From assembly GCF_036226365.1 (NCBI RefSeq), contig NZ_CP108462.1, positions 9,470,501-9,534,500 on the forward strand: a stretch of DNA of 64,000 nt, written 5' to 3'. A program made the translations under genes and the position numbers. The first letter of the stretch is position 1, and the number at the start of each line of letters is the position of its first letter. The stretch comes from Streptomyces sp. NBC_01262 (lineage in GTDB: Bacteria; Actinomycetota; Actinomycetes; Streptomycetales; Streptomycetaceae). Under the pieces are notes generated by a model, which did no database searches, had not been told where the DNA came from, and saw only the letters and a program-made list of their open reading frames with translations. Positions 1-8,653 of the stretch are shown here, one piece after another.

Positions 1-214
1 CACTGATGACAGCGGGACGTGGGGCCAGGTTGCGTGGCCGCCTCGTCAGGGCTTCAAGGTCATCTGGTAGCGGGTTTCAGGCCCACCCTGGGGTGGAACC
101 CAACCTCCCCACCGCGGCTCGTCGAGCCCGAGCGACTGACCCAAGCCCCGACAAGTGTCATCCCGACAACTCACTTGTCTAGTGAAGCGGTTGAAAGTCG
201 CCATCCGTGATCTT
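1..214. other. Left edge, no gene recognised
   Basis: I see no supported gene in this stretch. It lies beyond the left end of the first IS605-type element, so it could contain the displaced 3' part of the kinase gene cut at 2038, but I could not find a convincing continuation of that kinase in any frame. Confidence 0.4.
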
Positions 215-307
215 GCGTGGGTATCCCCGGCTTCAGCCGGGGAGGGAAACGCATCCTTGACACGGAGGAGCGAAGCGTCGGAGCTTTCTGCGTCTCCGTG
301 TTGACGG

Positions 308-736
308 TCAGACAGGTCGCTTCTGGTCTTCGATGTACTGGCGGATGATGCTGAGCGGTGCTCCGCCACATGAGCCGGCGAAGTAGGAGCGGGACCAGAA
401 GACCGACCCCATGCCGATCCGGTTGATCCGGCCGGTGTACTCGGCGCGCAGATATCTGGAGCTGACTCCCTTGAGCGAGTTGATCAGCTTCGACAGGGCG
501 ATTTTGGGCGGGTAGTGCACGAGAAGGTGGACGTGGTCGGCCTCCCCGTTGAACTCCCGTAGCTCCGTCTCGAAGCCGGCGCAGACCTCGCGCATGATCT
601 CCTCGCACCGCTTGAGCATGGCGTCATCAAAGACGCCCTGGCGGTACTTGGTGACGAACACCAGATGGGCGTGCAGGTTGTAGGCGACGTGACGACCAGT
701 GCGGATATCGGGATTTGGTGACCAGCGCGGTGACAT
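308..736 (-). CDS. tnpA: IS200/IS605 transposase TnpA (Y1 HUH)
   Basis: A 142-residue Y1-type transposase that would cut and rejoin single-stranded element ends. The metal-binding HUH motif is seen as HVHLL at residues 68-72, and the probable catalytic tyrosine is Y134 in IRQYIEDQ. Length is typical for the family. It starts at ATG 734-736, divergent from tnpB with about 50 bp between the two starts. It is clearly related to the TnpA at 17668-18096, sharing the start MSPRW, the HVHLLVHYPP block and the C-terminal EN/DQK tail. Confidence 0.93.
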   Translation of the reverse strand: MSPRWSPNPDIRTGRHVAYNLHAHLVFVTKYRQGVFDDAMLKRCEEIMREVCAGFETELREFNGEADHVHLLVHYPPKIALSKLINSLKGVSSRYLRAEYTGRINRIGMGSVFWSRSYFAGSCGGAPLSIIRQYIEDQKRPV

Positions 737-786
737 ACACCAAGAGTAGTAGGATCAAGCGAACTCGACTGGAGGGGGTGGGCTGG

Positions 787-2001
787 ATGATCCGTGCGTA
801 CAAGTTCCTCATGCGGCCCACCATCCGCCAGGAACAGGCGCTCGGCGAGATGCTGCGGGATCACTGCTCCCTCTACAACGGGGCCTTGCAGGAACGGCGT
901 GACGCCTACCGGCACGTCTCCAAAACCAGCGTCAAATACGGCATGCAATCCGCGCAGCTCAAGGACATCCGGGCAGTCGACCCGGAGCGTCAGGGCCGCT
1001 GGTCGTTCTCCTCGCAGCAGGCCACCTTGCGCCGCCTGGACAAGGCGTTCACCTCGTTCTTCCGCCGCGTCAAAGCCGGTGACACGCCCGGCTACCCGCG
1101 CTTTCGCGGAGTGAACTGGTTCGACACAGTGGACTTCCCCAAGGACGGCGACGGCTGCCGCTGGGACTCCACCCCCCACGGCACCGTCACCCGAGTCCGG
1201 CTCCAGGGCGTCGGGCACGTCAAGGTCAACCGGCACCGGCCGGTGGTCGGCAGGGTCAAAACGGTGTCGGTCAAGCGTGAGGGCCGTAGGTGGTTCGTCG
1301 TACTGACCGCCGAGCAGGACCAGCCCGATCCGCTGCCCGCGACCGGCAGCGTGGTCGGCATCGACCTGGGCATCGCCAGCTTCCTCGCCGACTCAAGCGG
1401 CGCCTTCGTGCCCAACCCGCGCCACGGCCGCCGCGCCGCCGTCAAGCTCGAAGCCGCACAGCAAGCCCTGTCGCGGTTTCCGCGCCGCAAGGCCAAGGAC
1501 CGCACCGCCAACCACCAGCGCGCCGTGGAGAAGGTCGCCGCGCTGCACGGCAAGGTCCGGCGCCAACGGCTCGACCACGCGCACAAGACCGCTCTCGGCC
1601 TGGTCCGTGTGCATGACTTCATCGCGCACGAAGACCTCAAGATCCGCAACATGACCAGGTCGCCCGCATCCAAGCCCGACCCTGACCAGCCGGGCACCTT
1701 CCTGCCCAACGGGTCCGCCGCGAAGGCCGGGCTCAACCGCAGTATTTCTGACGCCGGATGGGGGGTGTTCCTGACGATCCTGCACGCCAAGGCTGAAAGC
1801 GCCGGACGGGAAGTGATCGCCGTGGACCCCCGCAACACCTCCCGCACCTGCCCCGAATGCGGGCACGTCGCCAAGGAGAACCGGCCCACACAGGAGAAGT
1901 TCCACTGCGTCGCCTGCGGCCACACCGCGCACGCCGACACCGTGGGCGCTCTCAACGTTCTACGGGCCGGGCTGGTCCGTCGCGACGCCGACCCAGCTTA
2001 G
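787..2001 (+). CDS. tnpB: RNA-guided nuclease TnpB (IS605 orfB)
   Basis: A 404-residue TnpB, the ancestor-type relative of Cas12 that in characterised members uses a transposon-end RNA to cut DNA. The RuvC-like residues are all present: D193 in GIDLGIA, E282 in AHEDLK and D384 in AHADTVGALN. A zinc finger with two CxxC pairs lies between the last two. I chose ATG 787 because a GGAGGGGG ribosome site precedes it; an upstream GTG at 715 would add 24 residues. The 3' end runs into the right-end hairpin, where the guide RNA scaffold is expected. Confidence 0.93.
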   Translation: MIRAYKFLMRPTIRQEQALGEMLRDHCSLYNGALQERRDAYRHVSKTSVKYGMQSAQLKDIRAVDPERQGRWSFSSQQATLRRLDKAFTSFFRRVKAGDTPGYPRFRGVNWFDTVDFPKDGDGCRWDSTPHGTVTRVRLQGVGHVKVNRHRPVVGRVKTVSVKREGRRWFVVLTAEQDQPDPLPATGSVVGIDLGIASFLADSSGAFVPNPRHGRRAAVKLEAAQQALSRFPRRKAKDRTANHQRAVEKVAALHGKVRRQRLDHAHKTALGLVRVHDFIAHEDLKIRNMTRSPASKPDPDQPGTFLPNGSAAKAGLNRSISDAGWGVFLTILHAKAESAGREVIAVDPRNTSRTCPECGHVAKENRPTQEKFHCVACGHTAHADTVGALNVLRAGLVRRDADPA

Positions 2002-2037
2002 CGAGAAGCCCCCGGATTCATCCGGGGGAGGAGTCAC
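2002..2037 (+). ncRNA. Right-end hairpin, probable omega-RNA scaffold of TnpB
   Basis: Immediately after the tnpB stop lies a perfect 8-bp stem (CCCCCGGA/TCCGGGGG, 2009-2028) followed by GGAGTCAC. In studied IS605 elements the TnpB guide RNA overlaps the 3' end of tnpB and this right end, and its guide is the flanking DNA. By that rule the guide would begin near 2038. The RNA itself is inferred, not seen. Confidence 0.45.
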
Positions 2038-2575
2038 GGATGAGAGTGTCCGGCTGGGCCGGACCCAGCTCCCGAACGGTCGCCACGGCGGCATCCAGCA
2101 CCTGACGCGGCAGCGCATGCGTCAGCTCCCCGGCGTCCTTGCACAGGTGCTCCTCCCAGGCATCGGCCTGCTCACGCAGCCGGGGCAGGCCAGGCGGTGC
2201 GGGGATGGCCAGACGGTGATTGAGCCGACCGGCGACCGCCACCACTCGTCGCCGTCCTCGACCTCCGCCAGGGTCGACGGCTGAACCCGCTCCAGCAACA
2301 TCGCGAACCGCTCGTCGTCGCGCTCATACCGCAGGACGGCGCCGCACCCACCCCACGCAACGAACGCATCCGGCTCATGGACATTGCCGGGATGCGGAAA
2401 CGACACCGTCAGCACCGCGCTCTCCTCAGCCCGCCGCCGTACCGGAACGATGACGCCCACGCCCCCGTGCATGACCTCGCCATCCGGCACGCACCCCCAC
2501 CGCCCCAGCAACTCCTCGACGATCCCGGGCAGCTCGGCGAGCCACGCCACCCCGGCTTCACCCTCGCAGCTGTGG
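2038..2575 (-). pseudogene. Aminoglycoside/hydroxyurea kinase (APH(6)-like), broken
   Basis: The minus strand encodes AWLAELPGIVEELLGRWG (from about 2566), then MHGGVGVIVPVR, HPGN and VAWGGCGAVLRYE. After a one-base frame change near 2243 comes AGRLNHRLAIPAP and RELGPAQPDTLI. This pattern matches streptomycin-6-kinase/hydroxyurea kinase family proteins. The frame stops at the IS605 right end, just where the catalytic HGDLH motif would follow, and the N-terminus is also cut. The gene is therefore frameshifted, interrupted and not functional. Family assignment is from recognition of these blocks. Confidence 0.75.
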
Positions 2576-2893
2576 CTTCAGCCCGAAGAGGACGGCACAT
2601 ACGCGGTGGCCTGCATCCCCTTCATGACCTACGGCCTCGCTCTCGGAGGCCCGGTCCGCCTGTCACCGGAAGCTCGGGTGGTCGAAGTTGCGAGCACGGA
2701 CGCCGAACGACATGGCCGCAGCATCAACCTCATCTAGAACTCGATCAAGGAATTAGGGCTGCTCAGCGAATGGTACGGGGAGCACTTCGTCGCCATCGAT
2801 GTCCCTCCCGGCACCGACCTGAGCCCGTTGTTGGCCCTGCTGTAAAGGGAGGTAGGTCGACGAGGCCGGCGCCTTCTGGGAATGGGCCGACGC
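2563..2893 (+). pseudogene. DUF4265-type protein fragment, frameshifted
   Basis: Plus-strand segments read LWLQPEEDGTYAVACIPF, FMTYGLALGGPVRL and VVEVAST up to about 2710. After a frame change they continue as LLSEWYGEHFVAIDVPPGTD (about 2758-2823), and after another as EVDEAGAFWEWADA. The order and wording fit DUF4265 proteins of actinomycetes, which have no known function. At least two frame changes and a missing N-terminus mark it as decayed. Its 5' edge abuts the truncated kinase, so a deletion probably joined the two. Confidence 0.6.
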
Positions 2894-3409
2894 CATGCCG
2901 TTCTCAACCACGCGGAGCCGACCACACTGCCGCTGGTCCTGGCGCGAGCCAATTCCCGAGGCCACCTCAGGACGTCGGGAACCTGCAGAACCTTCACGAA
3001 CTGGGGCTGTCCGAAGCCAACATGCCGCGGCCGCTGAAACGACGTCACAGCCAGGTGGGCTGGCTTTCCGGGGAGCCGAAGCCGATCGATTGAGGGGCAG
3101 GACACCGTCTACCTGTGCATTCGCGGTACGGATCCGAAAGGGAGCCGCCCATGCCCGGCAAGGCCCGGGCTGGCGGTGTCTGTCTGTGGAGCCGGTGTAA
3201 GACCTCAACGGGAGACCTCCCGGACGGGGCAGCCGGCGCTCAAGCCGAAACCCCCACGGCGCGAGCCGTAGGAAAGGTGTCCCGGCGGATCGTCGGTCAC
3301 GAACGCCGTCGATACAACTATTCGGCCTTGCTGTGTGTCTGATGTACGGAACTGGCGTTCCCATGCAGTTTTACCGTCCGTCGGCGTCGCTTCACCCAGA
3401 GGTAAACAA
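2894..3409. other. Intergenic stretch without a recognised gene
   Basis: About 510 bp with only compositionally biased open frames. A segment near 3195-3290 contains GC-rich stem-forming sequence, but I could not assign an RNA family. The last 70 bp upstream of 3410 must hold the promoter of the surface-protein gene. Confidence 0.4.
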
Positions 3410-4627
3410 ATGCATGACTCTATCCCCGTGCTTCGCAGGGCAGCCGGCGTCATCGGCGCCGGTGCGCTGTTCGCGTTGGGCGCCGCGCCTGGCGCTGTGG
3501 CCGATGATTCCGGGACCGGGCTGGTGCTGGGGAAGATCGCCCCGATAAGCGGGGTGAAGCCGGGGAGCACCTTCGAGGCACCGGTCACCTTCACCAACAC
3601 GGGTGCCGAGGCGCTGGAGAAGGTCTGGCTGTCGTACTCCGTCACCAAGGGGCTGAGCCACACCGACATGCCGTCGAACTGCGAGCGGTGGGACGTCATC
3701 TCGTACGATGAAATGCTGGCCAGGTCCGCGGTGATCTGCGAGTTCGACCAAGCCGTGGAGCCGGGTGCCGTCTACGCGCCCGAGAAGCCGCTGGTCCTGA
3801 AGGCTCTCGACCGGGCGCTGTACGACGACATTTTCGTCATGGTCGCGAACCGCAGCATCGGCAGCGACGAGAACGCCTCAGGGCCCGTGCGCGGAACCGG
3901 TCCCGCTGTGAAGCTGGTGGAGCAGCCCGCCGGTTCCGCTGCTACCGGCAGTGGATCGAACAGCCCCGACTGGGACTCGGCCTCGGTGCGGGTGAACGCG
4001 GTGAACACGGCCGACTTCCAGGTGGCGGGAGCGGAGCTGAAGGGCCGGGTCGGGGCCACGATTGACGCCCAGGTGCAGTTCACCAACGCCGGTCCTGCCT
4101 GGGTGTTGGGGGAACTGGGCTCCTCGGTGACCCGGGTTCTGATCAAGGTGCCCTCGGGTACGACCGTGGTCAAGGGGCTGACGTCCTGCAAGAAACCGGC
4201 GGCCGGAACCTATGACTGCGGCACCGGGCAGTCCTGGCTGGACGAGGGCCAGGTGCAGACGTACCCCTTCAGACTGAAGATCAACAAGGCGGTGGCGGGG
4301 GCCATGGGCTCGGTTGCCCTCAGCGCTGTATCCCGCCCGTATGACGTGAACAAGGCGAACGACAAGGCCGACATCCTGCTCGACGTCGAGGGCAGTGGTT
4401 CGACCGGCGGGAGCAGTTCGACGGGCGGTTCGGGTTCCACCGGCGGAAGCGGGACGACGGGTGGATCCGGGACCGCCGGCTCTTCGGGGAGTACCTCCTC
4501 CACCAGCGGCAACCTCGCCGACACCGGTTCCGGTTCGGCATTGCCCCTCGCGGGCGCCGCAGTCGCGGCTGTCGCCGCCGGTGCGGGTACGCTCCTGCTC
4601 GTACGTCGCCGCGCGGCCCGGTGGTAG
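3410..4627 (+). CDS. LADTG-anchored secreted surface protein
   Basis: A 405-residue exported wall protein. Start ATG 3410 gives a clear signal peptide (two arginines, hydrophobic core, AVA-DDSG cleavage site near residue 31). Two beta-rich, DUF11-like segments with ANxxxDKADI-type repeats follow, at about 35-180 and 200-340. A Gly/Ser/Thr linker rich in STGG comes next, then the sorting signal LADTG, a hydrophobic helix and an RRRAAR tail. LAxTG is the motif used by class E sortases in streptomycetes, so the protein is probably covalently attached to peptidoglycan. Its specific role is unknown. A truncated paralogue lies at 48.1-48.6 kb. GTG 3335 is a less likely start because it would bury the signal peptide. 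Confidence 0.85.
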   Translation: MHDSIPVLRRAAGVIGAGALFALGAAPGAVADDSGTGLVLGKIAPISGVKPGSTFEAPVTFTNTGAEALEKVWLSYSVTKGLSHTDMPSNCERWDVISYDEMLARSAVICEFDQAVEPGAVYAPEKPLVLKALDRALYDDIFVMVANRSIGSDENASGPVRGTGPAVKLVEQPAGSAATGSGSNSPDWDSASVRVNAVNTADFQVAGAELKGRVGATIDAQVQFTNAGPAWVLGELGSSVTRVLIKVPSGTTVVKGLTSCKKPAAGTYDCGTGQSWLDEGQVQTYPFRLKINKAVAGAMGSVALSAVSRPYDVNKANDKADILLDVEGSGSTGGSSSTGGSGSTGGSGTTGGSGTAGSSGSTSSTSGNLADTGSGSALPLAGAAVAAVAAGAGTLLLVRRRAARW

Positions 4628-4965
4628 GGGGGCGCGCCCTGCAGGGCCGCGACTGCGGGCAGCGCGCTGACGAGACCGAACGGGCCCGTCTGTGTGCCCC
4701 TGCTGGGGCTGTCCGCCTTGGCGGCAGCCGGGCCATCCCGTCACGAAGCTCCGCCTGGCTTTGACAGCGTTGAGTGGCTCCGACCGTTCGACGCGACTTG
4801 GCAATCGCAACACCCCTGAGGGTCAGGTGGCGCAGCGACCTCTGGAACCCAAGCTGCCAAGTGGGGCCACGAACCGCTGTCAAGTGTAACGGAGGTTTCA
4901 GCCACGGCAGTTGGGCGTTATGCCGTCGCCGAGCAGGGAAATTCCGGGCCAGGTCATGCGGGGTG

Positions 4966-5688
4966 ATGCTAGCGTCCGGCGACGTGACGGCTACGACATT
5001 CTTGATCGGCGGGGGCTGGGACGAGCGCGCCTCCGGAGTTCTCTACGGGCCGTTCCTGGCCGCGGCCGGGTCCCGCCCCACCGTGGCCTGCCTGCTGGTC
5101 GACGAGGGCGACGGCGCGGCGGACTTCGTACGCTACGCCGCCGCTCTGCGTAGGGCCGCGCCGTGCACGCCGGTGCCGGTGCTTGTGCCGCTGGGCGGTG
5201 CGCTGGATCCGGCGTCGTTGGAGGGCGCGGACGGGCTGCTCGTCGGGGGAGGGCTGACGCCCGCGTACCAGGAGGTACTTGCGCCGGTGCGAGCCCGGCT
5301 GCCGGAGGTGCCCTACGCGGGGTTCTCCGCGGGGGCGGCGGTGGCGGCGCGGGAAGCCCTGGTCGGGGGCTGGTTGGCGGGCGGGGTGGCGGTGTGCCCG
5401 GAGGAGGCCGGCGAGGATCTGGGGGAGGTCGAGGTCCGGCCGGGGCTCGGGCTGGTGCCCTGGACCGTCGAGGTGCACGCGGCGCAGTGGGGGACCCTGG
5501 CGCGGCTGGTCGAGGCGGTCAGGCAGCGGGAGAGCCCGGGGGTCGCGATCGACGAGAACACGCTGCTGACGGTGGACAGCGACAGCGGCCGAGCCCGGGT
5601 CTCCGGGCTCGGCCGGGTGCACACGGTGCGCCCGGCCGGGTTCGTCCGGGCCTATCGGTCCGGCGAGTCCTTCGGCCTGACGATGTAG
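4966..5688 (+). CDS. S51-type peptidase / cyanophycinase-like protein
   Basis: A 240-residue protein of the peptidase S51 class I glutamine-amidotransferase-like fold. Visible hallmarks are LIGGGWD at the N-terminus, GLLVGGGLTPAY in the middle, the nucleophile elbow GFSAGAAVA (serine) and the late AIDENTLLT block that in cyanophycinases carries catalytic-region residues. Such enzymes cleave beta-aspartyl or aspartyl peptides; the substrate here is unknown. ATG 4966 is preferred, with GTG 4984 a possible alternative. It stands alone between the surface protein and a GH3 remnant. Confidence 0.75.
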   Translation: MLASGDVTATTFLIGGGWDERASGVLYGPFLAAAGSRPTVACLLVDEGDGAADFVRYAAALRRAAPCTPVPVLVPLGGALDPASLEGADGLLVGGGLTPAYQEVLAPVRARLPEVPYAGFSAGAAVAAREALVGGWLAGGVAVCPEEAGEDLGEVEVRPGLGLVPWTVEVHAAQWGTLARLVEAVRQRESPGVAIDENTLLTVDSDSGRARVSGLGRVHTVRPAGFVRAYRSGESFGLTM

Positions 5689-5974
5689 GCGACGAGGGGT
5701 CCAGGCAGTGTGACGGAGACTCGGCTGGGGTGATGCCTCTGGGCGCGGGCCCAGATGATGGTGGCGCGGGTGGCCGAGTGGCGCCCCGACTACCGGTATC
5801 GCCGTGATGGGGGCGGCTGTGCATTTCTCGGCAACCGCCATCGAGGAGAGTGGGGACCTGTCCTCGATGAGCGGCATGCCGGCCGGTGCCCGGATTCTGT
5901 GGTGGCCCCGTCGGGCGAAAGGGTTGGTTTGGGCTCGACGGGGCTGTGGGTGGGGCGGTCGCTGCGTCGGGCGG
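5689..5974. other. Intergenic, no gene recognised
   Basis: I see no supported coding sequence or obvious signal in this stretch between the S51-like gene and the GH3 remnant. Confidence 0.35.
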
Positions 5975-6308
5975 TCAGTCGATCGTCAGCGTCGTCTTGG
6001 CTGTCGTGAGTGAGCTGCTGCCCACGTAGATGTCGATGTCACCTGCCGTGTCCGTCGCCGGTCAGCCCGCCCTCGAAGGGGAGGGTGCCGTCGTTGCGAG
6101 GCAGGACCAGGGAGCGGCGCGCGGTCTCGAGGTTGAGGTCGGAGTGCTTGCGGTACCCGATGACCGCGTGCTGCCGCTCGGGGTCGGGGGCGCGGGGGTT
6201 CTCGAAGACGCCGAGTTCGAACTTGAGGCGCAGGACCCGTCGTACAGCTTTGTCGATCTGCTTCTCGTCGGTGAGGCCGCGGGCGAGGTGCTGCCGGTGC
6301 TGTTCCAT
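5975..6308 (-). pseudogene. Glycoside hydrolase family 3 C-terminal remnant
   Basis: The minus strand reads LTDEKQIDKAVRRVLRLKFE, LGVFENP and NLETARRSLVLPRNDGTLPF, a typical segment of GH3 beta-glucosidases around the domain junction. In another frame it then reads GDIDIYVGSSS and TTLTID before a stop at 5975, which resembles the end of the C-terminal fibronectin-like domain of such enzymes. Some 300 or more residues are missing between the two parts, so an internal deletion has fused them. Not functional. Confidence 0.7.
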
Positions 6309-6415
6309 CTGCTCTGGCGCCGGGTTCCGGTCACACGGTTCGATAGCCGGGTCAACTCCCCTTCTCCGCAGGGCTGTTACATCCTGGTGGTGGGCTGCGG
6401 CATACGCTCGGCGGC

Positions 6416-7129
6416 ATGAGTCCCGTATCCCCCGGAACGCAGGTGAATCCCCGTCACAACGGGCACGCGCATCTGGTCATCGCCTGTCCGCCCTTCGCGG
6501 CCCCGCTCCAGCCCAACGAGCGGCCGTCTGCTACTGCCCACGATCCGGGGGCGGCCAGGGCTGCGGTGCTGTCCCTGTCGACCGTTTCGGCAATCCGCCG
6601 TGAGCACGCTCCGTCCCGGCTGGAGCATCCGGGAAGCCCGGCCAGCCGGGAAGAGCTGGACGGCGTGCGCGCGGCCGTGTGGGGCTCCACGGTGAAGATC
6701 AGCGACCTGGCGCTTCTCGAGGACGGCATACTGGCCAGTGCTTTGGAGGACGAGTTCCAGGCGCAGAAGAAGAGGCATCCGGATGCCCGGATCGTCGCTG
6801 TCTGCGAACGCGACTTCGGCGCCTCCTACACGAAGATCCTTGTTGCTGTGCCCGGCACCCCGGATCTGATGGTTGAGGGCTTCGATGAGCTGGAGATCAG
6901 CGGCGACCGGCGTGCCACTCTGGCCGCTGTGGGGATCGACCCCGACCGGCTGGGCGAGGGATACGACTTCAGTGGTGAAGGGTTGTTCTTCGACTACGAC
7001 GGCTTCCTCCACATGCTCACCGGCGGCGCCCTGTCCGTCTACACGAATGAAGACCGCTTCGAGTCGGTGTTCGTTGTCGACCGGAGTGAGGAGGGCGAGG
7101 ACAGCATCCGCGAGGTCTGGTTTCCGTAG
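6416..7129 (+). CDS. Hypothetical protein
   Basis: I do not recognise this 237-residue protein. Its second half (from about 6660) is well-formed acidic, hydrophobic-patterned sequence with FDYDGFLHMLTG and SVYTNEDRFESVFVVDRSEE. The first 80 residues are low in structure and may not be translated, so a downstream start such as a GTG near 6664 is possible. No signal peptide or membrane segment is visible. It is not obviously linked to its neighbours. Confidence 0.5.
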   Translation: MSPVSPGTQVNPRHNGHAHLVIACPPFAAPLQPNERPSATAHDPGAARAAVLSLSTVSAIRREHAPSRLEHPGSPASREELDGVRAAVWGSTVKISDLALLEDGILASALEDEFQAQKKRHPDARIVAVCERDFGASYTKILVAVPGTPDLMVEGFDELEISGDRRATLAAVGIDPDRLGEGYDFSGEGLFFDYDGFLHMLTGGALSVYTNEDRFESVFVVDRSEEGEDSIREVWFP

Positions 7130-7270
7130 GTGGCGCCCCTGGTGCTTCAGCCGGAGAACTTGTGGCTGAGTTGCGCGGTCTTACTGAGAGGCCCTTCGTG
7201 GGTTCTTGCGACTGGGTCTGTGTTTGGGTGAGGTTTGTATTTCGGATGTTTCCGAAGTAGCCTGGTCGTC

Positions 7271-7600
7271 ATGGTTGAACCAGATGATCTCGACGAGCTC
7301 TTGCGTGCAGTGGCCAGCAGGCACCGGCGGCGGATCCTGTTCGAGGTGTGGGGGCGTGAGCGGGGAGCGGGTGAGCTGACCGAACAGCTCGGCCTCGCCC
7401 CGGCCTCGGTGTCGGAGCACCTGAAATCGCTGCGCAAGACCGGCTTGGTCACGATGAGGATCGACGGCACGTACCGGCTCTACCGGGCCTGTCCCGAACG
7501 GCTGCACCAGCTCGCCGGGATGATCATGGAGGCATTCCCGGCAGCCGCCATCGAGCCCCTGGACAGCAACACACCCCAGCGGAAAGAGGACCGGACATGA
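7271..7600 (+). CDS. ArsR-family winged-helix regulator
   Basis: A 109-residue ArsR/SmtB-type DNA-binding protein. The helix-turn-helix lies at about residues 25-65 (AGELTEQLGLAPASVSEHLK, then SLRKTGLVTMR, with a GTYRLYRA wing). No clustered cysteines of a metal sensor are seen, so it is more like the ligand- or stress-type repressors that precede VOC or SRPBCC genes. Its stop overlaps the next start by four bases (ATGA), so it is translated together with the VOC and DUF3052 genes and probably autoregulates them. Confidence 0.85.
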   Translation: MVEPDDLDELLRAVASRHRRRILFEVWGRERGAGELTEQLGLAPASVSEHLKSLRKTGLVTMRIDGTYRLYRACPERLHQLAGMIMEAFPAAAIEPLDSNTPQRKEDRT

Positions 7601-7947
7601 GTGAGCAGAGTGCGCGCCCCGCGAGCGCGGTGGTGCACTTCGACATCAGCGGACCCAACGACGAAGAGCTGCACCGTTTCTACGGCGATCTGCTGGACTG
7701 GCGGATCGATCGCAAGGGGCCCGGCTATGCGCTGGTGCAAACGCCCGGCGGGCTCGGCGGGGCGATCGTGGACAGCGAACATGCGAGCGTCACCCTTGGT
7801 GTGACGGTCCCGGACCTCGCGCAGGCCGTCGCTCACGCCGGGAAGCTGGGAGCTGTCGTCGTGATGCCGCCGACCGATAACGGCTGGGTGACCAAGGCGC
7901 AGATCAAAGACCCTGCCGGCAACGTTCTCACGCTTATCCAGGCATGA
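7597..7947 (+). CDS. VOC-family (glyoxalase-fold) protein
   Basis: A 116-residue single-module vicinal-oxygen-chelate protein. Recognisable blocks are VVHFDISGPND at the start, HRFYGDLLDWRID, and the C-terminal IKDPAGNVLTLIQA. Family members bind metals or small ligands and include glyoxalases, dioxygenases and antibiotic-binding resistance proteins; the role here is unknown. It overlaps arsR upstream and the DUF3052 gene downstream by ATGA junctions, so the three are translationally coupled. Confidence 0.85.
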   Translation: MSEQSARPASAVVHFDISGPNDEELHRFYGDLLDWRIDRKGPGYALVQTPGGLGGAIVDSEHASVTLGVTVPDLAQAVAHAGKLGAVVVMPPTDNGWVTKAQIKDPAGNVLTLIQA

Positions 7948-8372
7948 GCGCCGCCGCCATGGCCAGTGGTGGCTACTCCAGCACGCCGCTCGCCAAGAAG
8001 ATCGGTATCAAGCCCGGCCACGAGGTCCGTCTGCTCCATGGGCCGATCGCCTGGGAGATTCCCGGCCTGCCCGAGCACTGCACGGTTTGCGACGGCGGCC
8101 CGATCGGCGCCGATGCCACCATCGCCTTCTACCGCTCCTTCAGCGAGCTGTCCGCCGAGGCTTCCGGCCTGGTCGAGGGCCTGGCCGATCAGGCGATGCT
8201 GTGGATCGCCTGGCCCCGCCGCGCAGCCGGTCACGACAGCGACATCACCGAGAGCGCCCTGCGCGACCTCTTCCTTCCCTTCGGCATCGTCGATGTGAAG
8301 GTCGCCGCGCTCGGTGAGGACTGGTCAGGGCTGAAGTTCGTCTGGCGCAAGGAAAACCGGCGGCGATCCTGA
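7944..8372 (+). CDS. DUF3052-family protein
   Basis: A 142-residue protein of the actinobacterial DUF3052 family. Typical blocks are GYSSTPLAKKIGIKPG near residues 9-24, MLWIAWPRRAAG near 90, DITESALRDLFLPFGIVDVK and a WSGLKFVWRK end. The function of the family is not established. It is the third gene of the coupled arsR-VOC operon and ends at 8372. A hydrophobic core but no membrane segment is visible. Confidence 0.85.
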   Translation: MSAAAMASGGYSSTPLAKKIGIKPGHEVRLLHGPIAWEIPGLPEHCTVCDGGPIGADATIAFYRSFSELSAEASGLVEGLADQAMLWIAWPRRAAGHDSDITESALRDLFLPFGIVDVKVAALGEDWSGLKFVWRKENRRRS

Positions 8373-8653
8373 CTCCGCGTGCCGAGGATCCAGGGCGGTG
8401 CCCAGTTGGCCCATACGGTTCCTCGCCAACCATGTGGGCGGACTGTCGGAAGGGCCCTCTGCGCTGCGGCGGCGGGTGTGCCGGGCCGCGGGCATGCCCG
8501 GCACGCGGCGAGTCGTAGGCGTACGTCGGCCGTCTCGGCGGTGGTGCGGGCTTCGGGCATCGTCCTGCCGATCACTGCACCGCGCAAATCGTTTCCCACG
8601 TGGCGCTCCCTCGGGCAGCATGCTGGCGATCACCTTCCAACTGAGGAGTGCCT

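Larger units (their letters stand above)
215..2037. mobile_element. IS200/IS605-family element 1 (divergent tnpA and tnpB)
   Basis: A Y1 HUH transposase gene on the minus strand and a TnpB gene on the plus strand lie back to back between two subterminal hairpins, CCCCGGCTTCAGCCGGGG at 225-242 and CCCCCGGATTCATCCGGGGG at 2009-2028. This is the layout of IS605-group elements, which move as single strands and have hairpin ends instead of terminal inverted repeats. The right end is placed at about 2037 because the kinase frame on the minus strand resumes there. The left end is approximate. Both genes are full length, so the element may be active. Confidence 0.85.

Noticed and set aside
2377..3093. 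A 238-codon plus-strand frame across the kinase and DUF4265 remnants
   Set aside because: The recognisable protein segments lie in other frames; this one has no coherent sequence.
3195..3295. Possible structured RNA (group II intron-like end or riboswitch)
   Set aside because: Stems can be drawn in such GC-rich DNA, but I found no conserved core of any class that I know.
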